Source: Azorhizobium doebereinerae UFLA1-100 | GTDB lineage: Bacteria > Pseudomonadota > Alphaproteobacteria > Rhizobiales > Xanthobacteraceae | Assembly (NCBI RefSeq): GCF_000473085.1 | Contig: NZ_KI421496.1 | Span: 62,001-126,000 of the forward strand | DNA length: 64,000 nt | Reading direction: 5' to 3' | Shown: positions 53,878 through 63,741 of the stretch, one piece after another | Layout of the letters: each line of letters begins with the position of its first letter | Position numbering within the stretch: position 1 is the stretch's first letter | Made by a program: the position numbers and the translations under genes | The notes under the pieces: model-generated | Database searches by the model: none | Told to the model about the DNA's origin: nothing | The model's input: the letters and a program-made list of their open reading frames with translations, nothing else

Positions 53878-53914
53878 GTCCCGCGCGGCCGGTCCGATCC
53901 CGGCCGCGCGGGAC
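53878..53914. terminator. 15-bp perfect hairpin after the formaldehyde operon
   Basis: GTCCCGCGCGGCCGG (53878-53892) pairs exactly with 53900-53914 around a seven-base loop, starting eight bases after the fghA stop. No T-run follows, so it is a GC-only terminator or an mRNA-stabilising stem. Confidence 0.65.
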
Positions 53915-54242
53915 GCCATGCGGCTCCCCACATGCCCCTTGAAACCGCCCGCCGGTGCTCCCGCGCCCGCCCGCTGCTGCGCTGCAAGATGAGCAGCCGC
54001 GCAATTCCAAGCTGTCCACAAGCTGCGGGATAAAGGAGCCTGCACGCGGGAGTTGAAGCGTCTTCGCTTGCCAAGTCGTGCGCGGCGTGATCGATGGAGG
54101 ATAACATCGCTGCGTCATCCTTCGTCTGTCGCAGCCTAGGCGTTGCCTGGGCGGTATTGCGAGGAATGGCGGTGTCATGTTGCCGTCTCGATGGCGGGCT
54201 GGCTGATAATTGCGAGCTATCTTGCGGACGATCGGTTGAGGC
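53915..54242. other. Intergenic region before the sulfotransferase-like gene
   Basis: About 330 bases that probably hold the promoter of the next gene. An open frame from 54094 lacks a ribosome site and continues only as the wrong frame of the tandem repeat. I see no RNA gene or clear promoter boxes. Confidence 0.35.
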
Positions 54243-56084
54243 ATGGCGGACTCGATCCACAAACGCGGGCGTGGCGGCAGCGTGCCCCCGGAGCTCCAAG
54301 GGTCTCAGGGGGCTGGGTCTCAGGGGGCTGGGTCTCAGGGCGCTGGGTCTCAGGGCGCTTGGACCTCGCGCGGCCTCGCGCGCATCGCGCCGCCGCGCGG
54401 CGGGGACGCGGCCCTGCCGGCGGGCAGCCGCGAGGGCGGCGCGCAGCCCATCGCGCTGCCGGATCTCTCGCCCATCTTCCTTTTGTCCAGCTTTCGCACC
54501 TCCAGCACCTGGCTCTGGCAGAAGTTCCGCGCCGCGCCGGGGGCGCTCGCTTATTACGAGATCTTCAACGAGCATCTGGACGTGCTGACCGGCGGCGGCG
54601 CCGCCGAGGTGAACTACCAGAGCTGGAACTCCCGGCATCCGCCCGGCGCGCCCTATTTCATCGAATTCCTGCCGCTGCTGCGGGAGGGCGGGGGCATCCG
54701 CGGCTTCAACGCGCGGATGGCGTTCGAAAGCTTCATTCCGCAGGGCGGGCCCTCGGGCGACCTGGCGCCGGCCGAGAACGATTATGTGGAGCTGCTGATC
54801 ACCAACGCCCGCGCCCTGGGCAAGGTGCCGGTGCTGAGCTGCACCCGCGCCCTCGGCCGGGCGCGCGGGCTCAAGCAGGCGTTCGGCGGGCGCATGGTGT
54901 TCTGCTTCCGCAACCTGTTCCACCAGTGGGCCTCCTATTGCGGCCAGTTCGCCGAGGGCAATCCCTATTTCATCGAGACGGTGGGCTGGACGCTGAAGGC
55001 GGCGCGGCACGACCCCTTCCTGGCGCTGGTGGACGACTTCACCCGGGCCCGGACCGCCGACCCGGCCGATCCGCTCCTGTTCCAGGCCTTCCTGCTGCTG
55101 CACCTCTATCTCTACGCCCAGGCTTTCGAGGCGTCCGACCTCACGGTGGACGTCGGCGCCCTGGCGCAGGACGCGGACCTGCGGCACGAGACGGAAGCGG
55201 TGCTGTCGCGGCTGCTGGGAACGGCGGTGGACCTCTCCGACGCGCGGCCGAGCTTCGACGGCGCGCCGTTGCCCGTCAGCGGCCTGCACGAGGTGCGCGA
55301 CGGGCTGGAGCAGTTTGCCAAGCTGATCCGCGCCTCCTGCCGCACCTTGCCCGGCGCGGACTTCGTCGAGGCGATCACCGCCGCGACCTTCGAGGAATGG
55401 GAGCGCCATGACTTCTATGCCGGCCGCGCCCGCGCCCGCCATGGGGTCGAGCTGGAGGCGATGCGCGCCCGCGCCGAGGCGGCCGAGCGTACCGGCGCGG
55501 CGCTCGCCGCCGAGCGGCAGGCGCAGGAGCAGGTGATCGCCCAATTGCACGGGGAGAAGAACGGGTTCGCCGCCCAGGTGGAGGCGCTGGAGGGCGCGCA
55601 GGACGTGCTGCGGCAGGAGATCCTCGGCCTGACCGCCGCGCGGGACGACCTGAGCGCCCGGCTCGCCGCCGCCGAGGCGGCCGCGCTCCAGCAGCAGGCG
55701 GAGGTCGCGGCCTTGACCGCCGAGCGGCGGGCGCAGGCCGACCTCATGACGGATGCCGCGCAGGCCCGCGCGGCCGAACAGGCGCTGGTCGCCGAGATGC
55801 AGCACCTGGCGGATGCCGCGACCGCCCGGCTGGAGGCCGAGCTTGCCGCCTTGTCCGCCGAGCGGGAGAGCTTCGCGGCCCAGCTCGCGGAACTGGAGCG
55901 CATGCGCGCCGCCGCCCTGGCGGCGGGGGACGAGGCCCTGGCGGCGGCGGAGCGCGAGGCCGAGGCCACGCAGGCGCGGCTGACGGCGCGGATCCACGCG
56001 CTGGAGGTGGAGCACAAGGCGTTGATGGCGCGGCCCACCGGCGTTGTCGCCAGCGCCCTGGCCTATCTGCGCCCCAAGAGCTGA
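54243..56084 (+). CDS. Sulfotransferase-like protein with C-terminal coiled coil
   Basis: Protein of 613 residues. After an N-terminal low-complexity stretch with four GSQGA units (about residues 20-39), residues 82-92 read SSFRTSSTWLW. This resembles the 5'-phosphosulfate loop of sulfotransferases (usually RSGST). The following segments ALAYYEIFNEHLDVL and MVFCFRNLFHQWASYCGQF fit the fold's early and middle parts, so a transferase role on a surface glycan is plausible but not shown. From about residue 395 the sequence is a long Ala/Glu/Arg-rich coiled coil. The start at 54243 has only a weak ribosome site; a start after the repeat cannot be excluded. No operon partner is evident. Confidence 0.72.
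   Translation: MADSIHKRGRGGSVPPELQGSQGAGSQGAGSQGAGSQGAWTSRGLARIAPPRGGDAALPAGSREGGAQPIALPDLSPIFLLSSFRTSSTWLWQKFRAAPGALAYYEIFNEHLDVLTGGGAAEVNYQSWNSRHPPGAPYFIEFLPLLREGGGIRGFNARMAFESFIPQGGPSGDLAPAENDYVELLITNARALGKVPVLSCTRALGRARGLKQAFGGRMVFCFRNLFHQWASYCGQFAEGNPYFIETVGWTLKAARHDPFLALVDDFTRARTADPADPLLFQAFLLLHLYLYAQAFEASDLTVDVGALAQDADLRHETEAVLSRLLGTAVDLSDARPSFDGAPLPVSGLHEVRDGLEQFAKLIRASCRTLPGADFVEAITAATFEEWERHDFYAGRARARHGVELEAMRARAEAAERTGAALAAERQAQEQVIAQLHGEKNGFAAQVEALEGAQDVLRQEILGLTAARDDLSARLAAAEAAALQQQAEVAALTAERRAQADLMTDAAQARAAEQALVAEMQHLADAATARLEAELAALSAERESFAAQLAELERMRAAALAAGDEALAAAEREAEATQARLTARIHALEVEHKALMARPTGVVASALAYLRPKS
54301..54360. repeat. Four tandem 15-bp units inside a coding region
   Basis: GGTCTCAGGGGGCTG occurs four times in succession; units 3 and 4 carry a G to C change and the last ends in T. 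The unit is a multiple of three, so copy-number change would add or remove GSQGA pentapeptides without frameshift. Confidence 0.9.
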
Positions 56085-56106
56085 GGCGGCGCGGCCGCGC
56101 GGCGGC

Positions 56107-56805
56107 TCAGGCCAGCGCCAGATCCACGGCCGCCTGGGCGTGCAGCGCGGTGGTGTCGAAGAGGGGCACGGCGCTGTCCTGCGGCCCCACCAGCAGCATG
56201 ATCTCGGTGCAGCCGAGGATGATCGCCTCCGCGCCCCGCGCCACTAGGCGGGCGATCACCTCCCGGTAGGCCTGCCGCGAGGCCGGCTCCGCCCGGCCCT
56301 GCACCAGTTCCTCGTAGATCACCCGGTGCACCAGGGCGCGGTCGGCGGCCTCCGGCACCAGCACGTCGAGGCCGTGGCGGGCGGCGAGGCGGCCCTTGTA
56401 GAAGTCCTGCTCCATGGTGAAGGCGGTGCCCAGCAGGCCCACGCGGGTGAGGCCCGCCGCGCGGACGCGTTCCGCCGTGGGGTCGGCGATATGCAGCAGC
56501 GGGATGGCCACCGATGCCGCCACCGCGTCCGCCATGCGGTGCATGGTGTTGGTGCAGATCAGCAGAAAGTCCGCTCCGCCGCGCTCCAGGCGGCGGGCGG
56601 CGTCGATCATCAGCGTGGCGGCCTCGTCCCAGCGGCCGGCGGCCTGGAGCGCCTCGATCTCGGAAAAATCGAACGACCACATCAGGCAGCGGGCGGAGGC
56701 GAGCCCGCCCAGCCGGTCGCGCACGCGCTCATTGATGATGCGGTAATATTCCGCCGAACTTTCCCAGCTCATGCCGCCGATCAGCCCGATCACCTTCTGC
56801 GCCAT
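56107..56805 (-). CDS. Aspartate/glutamate racemase family protein
   Basis: Cofactor-independent amino-acid racemase of 232 residues. It begins KVIGLIGGMSWESSAEYYRIINE, typical of the aspartate racemase branch. The two catalytic cysteines are in LICTNTMHRMAD and AIILGCTEIMLLV, on either side of the active site. ATG 56805 gives the natural N-terminus; further upstream in-frame codons lie in the promoter region of the divergent cupin dioxygenase gene. It is convergent with the sulfotransferase-like gene. The substrate (Asp, Glu or a hydantoin) is not fixed by sequence. Confidence 0.92.
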   Translation of the reverse strand: MAQKVIGLIGGMSWESSAEYYRIINERVRDRLGGLASARCLMWSFDFSEIEALQAAGRWDEAATLMIDAARRLERGGADFLLICTNTMHRMADAVAASVAIPLLHIADPTAERVRAAGLTRVGLLGTAFTMEQDFYKGRLAARHGLDVLVPEAADRALVHRVIYEELVQGRAEPASRQAYREVIARLVARGAEAIILGCTEIMLLVGPQDSAVPLFDTTALHAQAAVDLALA

Positions 56806-56975
56806 CCGCCCGCCCCTTTCCGCCAAGCCCGCCCCACGCGAAATTTTCATCCTGCGCGGTGAGGAAAATCCGCATTGCCATTCCGCATCCCGGCGGAATG
56901 GGCGCGATCTTTGCAAGCTCTTTCGCGCCCTGGCGCCATAGGCTCACGCCATTGCCACGCGCCAATGGGTCCGCG

Positions 56976-57494
56976 ATGAACGCCCCGCTCGAACTCCGCC
57001 CCGCCGAGATGCTCACCGCCCTGGTTGCCGCCAGCTCCGGCTCGGAGCGCGACTATCTGGACGCGGCGCGCGCGACCCTCGCCCGGTACGTGGCCCATCC
57101 CGCGCTGCTGGACGGTGTCCCGCTGACCCGCACGCCCGGGCAGTATTCCCGCAACTTCGTGTTCGGCGACGCCGACGTCAGCGTCTGGGCCATGGTGTGG
57201 CCGGCTGGCGCGCGCACCTCGATCCACGACCACCACTGTTCCTGCTGCTTCGCCGTCCTGTCCGGCACCCTGGCCGAGACCTATTTCGAGCCGGTGGGCG
57301 CCGGCCTGGCGCAGCCCCGCCACCAGGCGCTGCGCAGCCCCGGCTTCATCGCCTGCATGATGCCCAGCGGGCCGAACCTGCACCGGATGGAGAACCTCGG
57401 CACGGCCGAGGCCGTCTCGCTGCACATCTATGGCTATGACCACCGCCGGCATGCCTCCTCGGTGGCGAACGAGTACCGGCACGCGGCCGGCTGA
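56976..57494 (+). CDS. Cysteine dioxygenase-family cupin (thiol dioxygenase)
   Basis: Cupin thiol dioxygenase of 172 residues. The iron ligands are expected in TSIHDHHCSCCFAVLSGTLAETYF (HxH) and in PNLHRMENLG (third His), as in bacterial cysteine or 3-mercaptopropionate dioxygenases. It adds both oxygen atoms to a thiol to give a sulfinic acid. ATG 56976 is chosen over an in-frame upstream ATG at 56859 because the latter adds a leader not seen in the family. The gene is divergent from the racemase gene, with 170 bases between them, and converges on tex. Cysteine against 3-mercaptopropionate cannot be decided here. Confidence 0.85.
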   Translation: MNAPLELRPAEMLTALVAASSGSERDYLDAARATLARYVAHPALLDGVPLTRTPGQYSRNFVFGDADVSVWAMVWPAGARTSIHDHHCSCCFAVLSGTLAETYFEPVGAGLAQPRHQALRSPGFIACMMPSGPNLHRMENLGTAEAVSLHIYGYDHRRHASSVANEYRHAAG

Positions 57495-57514
57495 CCGGCC
57501 GCCGCCGGCGGGCC

Positions 57515-59872
57515 TCACCCGCCCTTGCGCTTCATGGCCGCCGCCAGCGCGGCCGCCAGCGGGCCGTCGGCCGCGGGCGCGGCGCGGCGGGCGTCCGCCC
57601 CGGCGGCGGGCGCGGGCTTGGGGCCGGAACTGAACTTGCCGCCCGGCAGCGGGCGTCCCTGGGGCGGGCCGCCTTGGGGACGGCCGGCGCGGTCCTCGCC
57701 GGTGTCCTTGCGCATGGACAGGGCGATGCGCTTCCTTGCCGCGTCCACCTCCACCACGCGCACCTTCACGATGTCGCCGGCTTTGACCACCTCGTGCGGG
57801 TCCTTCACGAAGCGGTCGGCCAGCGCGGAGACATGCACCAGCCCGTCCTGGTGGACGCCGATGTCCACGAAGGCGCCGAAGGCGGCCACATTGGTCACGG
57901 TGCCTTCCAGCAGCATGCCGGGCTTGAGGTCGGAGAGCGTGTTGACCCCCTCCATGAAGGTGGCGGTCTTGAACTCCGGGCGCGGGTCGCGGGCCGGCTT
58001 CTCCAGCTCGGCGAGGATGTCGCGCACGGTGGGCAGGCCGAAGCGCGCGTCCACGAAGACCGCCGGGTCGAGGCGCTTTAGCGTGGCGCTGTCGCCCATC
58101 AGGCTGCGCACGTCGCGGCCGCAGGCGGCGATGATCTTCTTGGCGAGGCCGTAGGCTTCCGGATGCACGCTGGAGGCGTCCAGCGGCTCCGCGCCGTTGG
58201 TGATGCGCAGGAAGCCGGCGCACAGTTCGAAGGTGCGCGGCCCGAGGCGGGCGACCTTCAGCAGCTCCTTGCGGTTGGCGAAAGCGCCGACCGCGTCGCG
58301 ATGGGTGACGATGGCGTCCGCCAGCGACGGCCCGAGGCCGGAGATGCGCGCCAGCAGCGGCGCGGAAGCGGTGTTGAGGTCGACGCCGACCGCGTTCACC
58401 GCGTCTTCCACCACCGCGTCCAGGCTCTTGGCGAGGCGGCCCTGGTCCACGTCGTGCTGGTACTGGCCGACCCCGATGGATTTCGGCTCGATCTTCACCA
58501 GTTCGGCCAGCGGGTCCTGGAGGCGGCGGGCGATGGACACGGCGCCGCGCAGCGACACGTCGAGGTCCGGCATCTCGGCGGCGGCCAGAGCGGAGGCGGA
58601 ATAGACCGAGGCGCCCGCCTCGCTCACCACCACGGTCCGCGGCTTGGCGCCGGGCAGCCGGGCGATGACGTCGGCGGCGAGCTTCTCGGTCTCGCGGCTC
58701 GCGGTGCCGTTGCCGATGGCGATCAGGTCCACGTTGAACTTGGCGATGAGATGGGCGAGCTCCGCGCTCGCCCCCGTCAGGTCGTTGCGCGGCTGGAACG
58801 GGTAGATGGTGGAGGTTGCGAGCACCTTGCCCGTGCCGTCCACCACCGCCACCTTCACGCCGGTGCGGATGCCGGGGTCGAGCCCGATGGTGGTGCGCGA
58901 GCCGGCCGGCGCGGCCAGCAGCAGATCCTTGAGGTTGCGCGCGAACACGCGGATGGCTTCTTCTTCCGCCTTCTCGGTCATGGCGGTCATCAGGTCGATG
59001 GAGAGGTGCAGCGACAGCTTCACCCGCCATGCCCAGCGGGCCACCTCGCGCAGGAAGGCGTCGCCCGGCCCGCCGCCGGCCGCGCCGACATTGTAGGCGG
59101 CGCCGATCATGCGCTCGACCGGCTTGACCGGGGCGGGGTCGTCCCAGTCCACCTCCAGGTCGAGGCTGAGCACCTCCTCGTTGCGCCCGCGCAGCATGGC
59201 CAGCGCCCGGTGGCTCGGCACGTTGGCCCATTTCTCCCAATGGTCGAAATAGTCGCGGAACTTGGCGCCGGCCTCCTCCTTGCCGGCGATCACCTTGGCG
59301 ACGATGCGGGCATTGGCCCGCATGTGGGCGCGCAGGCGGCCGACGAGGTCGGCATTCTCCGCGAAGGTCTCCACCAATATGTCGCGCGCCCCGTCCAGCG
59401 CCGTCTTCACGTCCGGCACCTCCTCCTTGAGGAAGGCCTGGGCGAGGGCGGCGGGCTCCTTGGCGCGGTCGGCGAGGATGGCCTCGGCCAGCGGCCCGAG
59501 GCCGCGCTCGCGGGCGATCTCCGCCTTGGTGCGGCGCTTGGGCTTGTAGGGCAGGTAGAGGTCTTCCAGCTCCGCCTTGGTGAGTGCGCCGTTCAGTCGC
59601 GCCGCCAGTTCGTCGGTGAGCTTGCCCTGGCCGGCGATGGACTGGATCACGCTGGCCCGCCGCGCCTCCAGCTCGCGCAGGTAGGACAGGCGCTCCTCCA
59701 GCGTGCGCAACTGGGTGTCGTCCAGCCCGCCGGTGGCTTCCTTGCGGTAGCGGGCGATGAAGGGAACCGTGGCGCCCTCGTCCAGCAGCCCGATCGCCGC
59801 CGCCACCTGCGGCGGTTTCGCGGCGATCTCGCCGGCGATGATGCGGGCAATGTCGGCGGACGATGCGGCCAT
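57515..59872 (-). CDS. tex: Tex-family RNA-binding transcription accessory protein
   Basis: Tex protein of 785 residues. The N-terminal Tex domain has [28 protein letters not shown] YqgF/RNase H-like domain follows with [26 protein letters not shown]. The helix-hairpin-helix part is [25 protein letters not shown]. The S1 RNA-binding domain is [34 protein letters not shown] near residues 645-720. A Pro/Gly/Ala-rich tail closes the protein. ATG 59872 is preceded by AAGGAC; a longer frame upstream adds an unlikely leader. It stands alone, convergent with the cupin gene. Confidence 0.96.
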   Translation of the reverse strand: MAASSADIARIIAGEIAAKPPQVAAAIGLLDEGATVPFIARYRKEATGGLDDTQLRTLEERLSYLRELEARRASVIQSIAGQGKLTDELAARLNGALTKAELEDLYLPYKPKRRTKAEIARERGLGPLAEAILADRAKEPAALAQAFLKEEVPDVKTALDGARDILVETFAENADLVGRLRAHMRANARIVAKVIAGKEEAGAKFRDYFDHWEKWANVPSHRALAMLRGRNEEVLSLDLEVDWDDPAPVKPVERMIGAAYNVGAAGGGPGDAFLREVARWAWRVKLSLHLSIDLMTAMTEKAEEEAIRVFARNLKDLLLAAPAGSRTTIGLDPGIRTGVKVAVVDGTGKVLATSTIYPFQPRNDLTGASAELAHLIAKFNVDLIAIGNGTASRETEKLAADVIARLPGAKPRTVVVSEAGASVYSASALAAAEMPDLDVSLRGAVSIARRLQDPLAELVKIEPKSIGVGQYQHDVDQGRLAKSLDAVVEDAVNAVGVDLNTASAPLLARISGLGPSLADAIVTHRDAVGAFANRKELLKVARLGPRTFELCAGFLRITNGAEPLDASSVHPEAYGLAKKIIAACGRDVRSLMGDSATLKRLDPAVFVDARFGLPTVRDILAELEKPARDPRPEFKTATFMEGVNTLSDLKPGMLLEGTVTNVAAFGAFVDIGVHQDGLVHVSALADRFVKDPHEVVKAGDIVKVRVVEVDAARKRIALSMRKDTGEDRAGRPQGGPPQGRPLPGGKFSSGPKPAPAAGADARRAAPAADGPLAAALAAAMKRKGG

Positions 59873-60103
59873 GAAGAAGTCCTTGAGCTTATCTGTCGCG
59901 GCTCTCAGCAATGCCGCGATTCTGCTGTGCCTGCCAAATGCGGCCGCGCTCGGGCCGCAGGTCCCTCGCCCTGCGATCTCGACGGCGGCGCGCAAGACGG
60001 TATTCTCCCCGCCGTTTCGCGCGCCGGCCCCGCCCGCCGCACGCGGCCTCCTTCAAAGCCCCGCGTTCCCGCGCGGCGCCCAGTGTAGCGGATGTCCGGC
60101 GTC

Positions 60104-61495
60104 ATGATTCCCGTCACCACTTTCAAGGACCGCCGTGTGGCGGTGTTCGGCCTCGGCGGCTCGGGGCTTGCCACGGTTGAGGCGCTGCTGGCCGGCGGTG
60201 CCGAGGTCATCGCCTTCGATGACAGCGCGGCCGGGCGGGACAAGGCGGCGGCGGCCGGCATCGCGGTTGAGGACCTGCGCACGGTGGATTGGAGCACGCT
60301 CGCCGCGCTGGTGCTGGCCCCGGGCGTGCCGCTGACCCATCCCAAGCCGCACTGGACGGTGGACCTCGCCCGGGCGGCCGGCGTCGAGGTGATCGGCGAC
60401 ATCGAACTGTTCTGCCGCGAGCGGCGGACGCATCATCGCGCCTCGCCCTTCATCGCCATCACCGGCACCAACGGCAAGTCCACCACCACGGCGCTGATCT
60501 CGCATTTGCTGAAGGTGGGCGGGCGCGACGTGCAGATGGGCGGCAATATCGGCACCGCCATCCTGTCGCTGGAGCCGCCCAAGTCCGGCCGGGTGCATGT
60601 GATCGAGTGCTCCTCCTACCAGATCGACCTTGCCCCCGGCCTCGATCCGTCCGTCGGCGTGCATCTGAACCTGACGCCGGACCATATCGACCGCCACGGC
60701 ACGTTCGCGCATTACGCCGCCGTGAAGGAGCGCCTCATCGCCGGGGTGCAGGGCGGCGGCACCGCCGTGGTCGGGGTGGATGACGAATTGTCCGCCGCCA
60801 TCGCGGACCGGGCGGAGCAGGCCGGCACCCATGTGGTGCGCCTCTCGGTGAAGCAGCCGCTGGCGGACGGCATCTGGCTCGACGGCGAGACCCTGGTGGT
60901 CAGCGCGGCCGGCGCGGAAAAATTCCGCCTGCCGCTCACCGGCATCGGCTCGCTGCGCGGCACCCACAATGCGCAGAACGCCGCCGCCGCCTTCGCCGCC
61001 GCCCATGCCGTCGGGCTGGCCTATGAGGTCATCGCGGTCGGCATGAAGCGCTTTCCGGGCCTCGCCCACCGCATGGAGCAGGTGGGCACGCGCGGGCAGG
61101 TCTTGTTCGTCAACGACAGCAAGGCCACCAATGCGGACGCCGCCGAGCGCGCGCTGGCGAGCTTCGGCGACGTGTTCTGGATCGCCGGCGGCAAGCCCAA
61201 GGCCGGCGGCATCACCCCGCTGAAGCCGTTCTTCCCCCGCGTGCGCAAGGCCTATCTGATCGGTGAGGCGGCGGCGGACTTCGCCGCCACGCTGGGCGAT
61301 GACGTGCCGCACGAGGTGGCGGGCACGCTGGACAGAGCGGTGGCCGCCGCCGCCCGCGACGCCGCCGCCTCGGGCCTGGACCATCCGGTGGTGCTGCTGT
61401 CGCCGGCGTGCGCCAGCTTCGACCAGTTCCCCAATTTCGAGGTGCGGGGCGACGCCTTCCGCCATCTGGTGGAGGCGCTGCCGGCCGCCGGCTGA
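60104..61495 (+). CDS. murD: UDP-N-acetylmuramoyl-L-alanine--D-glutamate ligase
   Basis: Peptidoglycan ligase of 463 residues that adds D-glutamate to the UDP-MurNAc-L-Ala precursor in the cytoplasm. The N-terminal UDP-binding domain begins [18 protein letters not shown]. The ATP loop is [18 protein letters not shown] near residue 115, and the middle domain has [25 protein letters not shown]. The C-terminal ligase domain has [16 protein letters not shown] and [24 protein letters not shown] 60104 gives the usual MIPVTTF start; an ATG 12 bases upstream is also open. It is not next to other dcw genes here, being flanked by tex and a HAD gene. Confidence 0.94.
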   Translation: MIPVTTFKDRRVAVFGLGGSGLATVEALLAGGAEVIAFDDSAAGRDKAAAAGIAVEDLRTVDWSTLAALVLAPGVPLTHPKPHWTVDLARAAGVEVIGDIELFCRERRTHHRASPFIAITGTNGKSTTTALISHLLKVGGRDVQMGGNIGTAILSLEPPKSGRVHVIECSSYQIDLAPGLDPSVGVHLNLTPDHIDRHGTFAHYAAVKERLIAGVQGGGTAVVGVDDELSAAIADRAEQAGTHVVRLSVKQPLADGIWLDGETLVVSAAGAEKFRLPLTGIGSLRGTHNAQNAAAAFAAAHAVGLAYEVIAVGMKRFPGLAHRMEQVGTRGQVLFVNDSKATNADAAERALASFGDVFWIAGGKPKAGGITPLKPFFPRVRKAYLIGEAAADFAATLGDDVPHEVAGTLDRAVAAAARDAAASGLDHPVVLLSPACASFDQFPNFEVRGDAFRHLVEALPAAG

Positions 61496-61688
61496 CGCCC
61501 GGTCGGGGGCGGCGGCGACCTCCCGCTTCGGCCTCCCGCTCCCTCCCTTGCAGCCCGCGCGGAGCGGCTGCCCGCCATTGGGCCTTGTGGCGGCGGGCCG
61601 GGCGTGGCACCTGCACCGCGCGTTTTGATCTCGCGCGCGTAGCATCGGCCCGGCCGGTGGCGGCCGAGTCTGTAAGGAGAGCGTTTTC

Positions 61689-62576
61689 ATGGCCGACGTC
61701 GCGCCGCCCCGGGATGCCCTGTCGCTGCTGCCCGGCCTGTCGGCCATCGCCGGCGATTACGACCTGATCCTGTGCGACGTGTGGGGCGTGATCCATAACG
61801 GCCTCGCCGCCTTCCCCGCCGCCTGCGACGCGCTGGAGCGCGCGCGGGCCGGGGGCGCCACGGTGCTGCTGGTATCCAACGCGCCGCGCCCGAACGCCTT
61901 CGTGCGCACCATGCTGGACGGCATGGGGGTGCAGCGCGCCGCCTATGACGGCATCGTCACCTCCGGCGACGTGACCCGCGCGGTGCTCTCCGCCCAGCCG
62001 GGCGTGCGCATTTTCCATCTCGGCCCGCAGCGGGATCTGGGCACCTATGAGGGGCTCGACCTCGTCTCCACCGACCTGCCGGAGGCCAGCCTCGTGGTCT
62101 GCACCGGCCTCTTGAACGACGACGTGGAGACGCCGGAGGACTATCGCGAGATGCTCACCGGCATGCGCGCCCGCGACCTCGGCTTCATCTGCGCCAATCC
62201 GGACATCGTGGTGGAGCGCGGCGACAAGCTGATCTACTGCGCCGGCGCGCTGGCCCAGCTCTATGACGAACTGGGCGGCGCGAGCGTCTATTGCGGCAAG
62301 CCGCATCCGCCGATCTATGCCGAGGCGCTGGCGCGCCTGGAGACGCTGGGGCGCCCGGTGCCGGCGCCGTCCCGCGTGCTGGCCATCGGCGATGCCCTGC
62401 GCACCGATATCATCGGCGCCGCCGGGGCGGGCTTCGACAGCCTGTTCATCTCCAGCGGCATCCATGCGGTGGAGCTGAAGTCCGAGCACGGCGCGGCGCC
62501 GGACATGGCGGCGGTGGCGCAATTGTTCGCCGCCGGCCCCGCGCCGCGCGCGGTGATGCCGCGCCTGTCCTGGTAG
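61689..62576 (+). CDS. HAD-IIA family hydrolase (TIGR01459 type)
   Basis: Haloacid dehalogenase-fold phosphatase of 295 residues. Motif I is LILCDVWGVIHNG, where the nucleophile Asp is followed by Val-Trp instead of the more common Leu-Asp. Motif II is in LLVSNAPRPNAFVRTML, the Lys of motif III is in VYCGKPHPPIYAEAL, and motif IV is VLAIGDALRTDIIGAAGAG. The cap is of the IIA type, as in NagD-like proteins. The substrate is unknown. AAGGAGAG lies nine bases before the ATG. It sits immediately upstream of ribF, an arrangement common in Rhizobiales. Confidence 0.9.
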   Translation: MADVAPPRDALSLLPGLSAIAGDYDLILCDVWGVIHNGLAAFPAACDALERARAGGATVLLVSNAPRPNAFVRTMLDGMGVQRAAYDGIVTSGDVTRAVLSAQPGVRIFHLGPQRDLGTYEGLDLVSTDLPEASLVVCTGLLNDDVETPEDYREMLTGMRARDLGFICANPDIVVERGDKLIYCAGALAQLYDELGGASVYCGKPHPPIYAEALARLETLGRPVPAPSRVLAIGDALRTDIIGAAGAGFDSLFISSGIHAVELKSEHGAAPDMAAVAQLFAAGPAPRAVMPRLSW

Positions 62577-62673
62577 CGGGGCCCGCGCCCCGGCCCGCCG
62601 GCCCCCGCGCTTGACGGGGGCGCCGGGCTGGGTCAAGGGTGGCGCGCCCTTCCTGTCCCGGCCGCATTCGCCG

Positions 62674-63630
62674 ATGCCCTCATCCCCACCCGCCTTCACC
62701 GTCGTCACAGGCCTCCAGCCGCTGCCCGAGCCGCTGGCGCGCCCGGTGCTGGCCATCGGCAATTTCGACGGCGTGCACCGGGGCCACCAGGCGGTGATCG
62801 GCGCGGCCCTCGCGCTCGGCCGCACGCTCGGCCGCCCGACGCTGGCGTTGACCTTCGAGCCGCATCCGCGCCAGGTCTTCCAGCCGGACGTGCCGCTGTT
62901 CCGCCTGACGCCGGAGCCGCAGAAGCTCAAGGCGCTGGGCGCCTCGGGCCTGGCCGGCGCCATCGTGCTGCCGTTCGACAAGGCGCTGGCGGGGCTGAGC
63001 GCGGAGGCGTTCGTCGCCGACGTGCTGGTGGGCAGGTTCGGCGTGGCCGGCGCGGCGGTGGGGTTCGACTTCCATTTCGGCAAGGCGCGGGCGGGCTCGC
63101 CCGCCTTCCTGAAGGCCGAGGGCGCCCGCCACGGCTTTCCGGTCGAGGTGGTCGAGGCGATGCTGGACGAAGGCGATTCCATCTCCTCCACCGCCATCCG
63201 GCAGGCGCTCGAATCCGGCCAGGTGGGCCATGCCGCCCATATGCTGGGGCGGCCCTGGAGCCTGAAGGCCACGGTCATCCACGGCGACAAGCGCGGGCGG
63301 GAGCTGGGCTATCCCACCGCCAACCTCGCTTTGCCGCCGGAAATCCGGCTCGCCTTCGGCATCTATGCGGTGAAGGTCACGGTGGGCGGGCGCACCTATG
63401 ACGCCGTCGCCAGCTACGGCCGCCGGCCCACCTTCGACAATGGCCGGGCGCTGCTGGAAGTCCATCTGTTCGACTTCTCCGGCAATCTCTACGGCCTGGA
63501 GGTGGAGGTCGCCTTCCACGGCTACCTGCGCCCGGAGCTGAAATTCGACGGCATCGACGAACTGGTCCGCCAGATGGATGCCGACAGCCGCGCCGCCCGC
63601 GCCATCCTCGCCGCCGCCCCCACCTCCTGA
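62674..63630 (+). CDS. ribF: Bifunctional riboflavin kinase / FAD synthetase
   Basis: Makes FMN and then FAD from riboflavin. The protein has 318 residues. The N-terminal adenylyltransferase has VLAIGNFDGVHRGHQAVIG near residue 30, FEPHPRQVF, and GFDFHFGKARAGSPAFL, followed by DSISSTAIRQALESG. The C-terminal kinase shows VIHGDKRGRELGYPTANL, FGIYAVKV and YGRRPTFDNGRALLEVHLFDFSGNLYG. ATG 62674 is the best start, since earlier in-frame codons lie in the short gap after the HAD gene. No FMN riboswitch is visible upstream. Confidence 0.95.
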   Translation: MPSSPPAFTVVTGLQPLPEPLARPVLAIGNFDGVHRGHQAVIGAALALGRTLGRPTLALTFEPHPRQVFQPDVPLFRLTPEPQKLKALGASGLAGAIVLPFDKALAGLSAEAFVADVLVGRFGVAGAAVGFDFHFGKARAGSPAFLKAEGARHGFPVEVVEAMLDEGDSISSTAIRQALESGQVGHAAHMLGRPWSLKATVIHGDKRGRELGYPTANLALPPEIRLAFGIYAVKVTVGGRTYDAVASYGRRPTFDNGRALLEVHLFDFSGNLYGLEVEVAFHGYLRPELKFDGIDELVRQMDADSRAARAILAAAPTS

Positions 63631-63741
63631 CAGCCCGCCGCGGCGCTGCGTCAGGGCCGCTTTTCCGCCCCAAACCGTAACGATGGCGCGCCCGGGTTAG
63701 GCAGCTCTTAACCTTGCGTGCCGCACTCTCCGGCCGATCAG

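Noticed and set aside
54094-54588. Small plus-strand gene running into the tandem repeat
   Set aside because: It lacks a ribosome site and shows no resemblance to known proteins; it reads the repeat in a different frame from the larger, motif-bearing gene.
53823-56015. A 730-codon minus-strand frame opposite the sulfotransferase-like gene
   Set aside because: Compositional shadow of the coiled-coil gene, with no start signal or family motif.
62577-62673. FMN riboswitch before ribF
   Set aside because: The gap is 97 bases, GC-rich and lacks the conserved RFN-element boxes.
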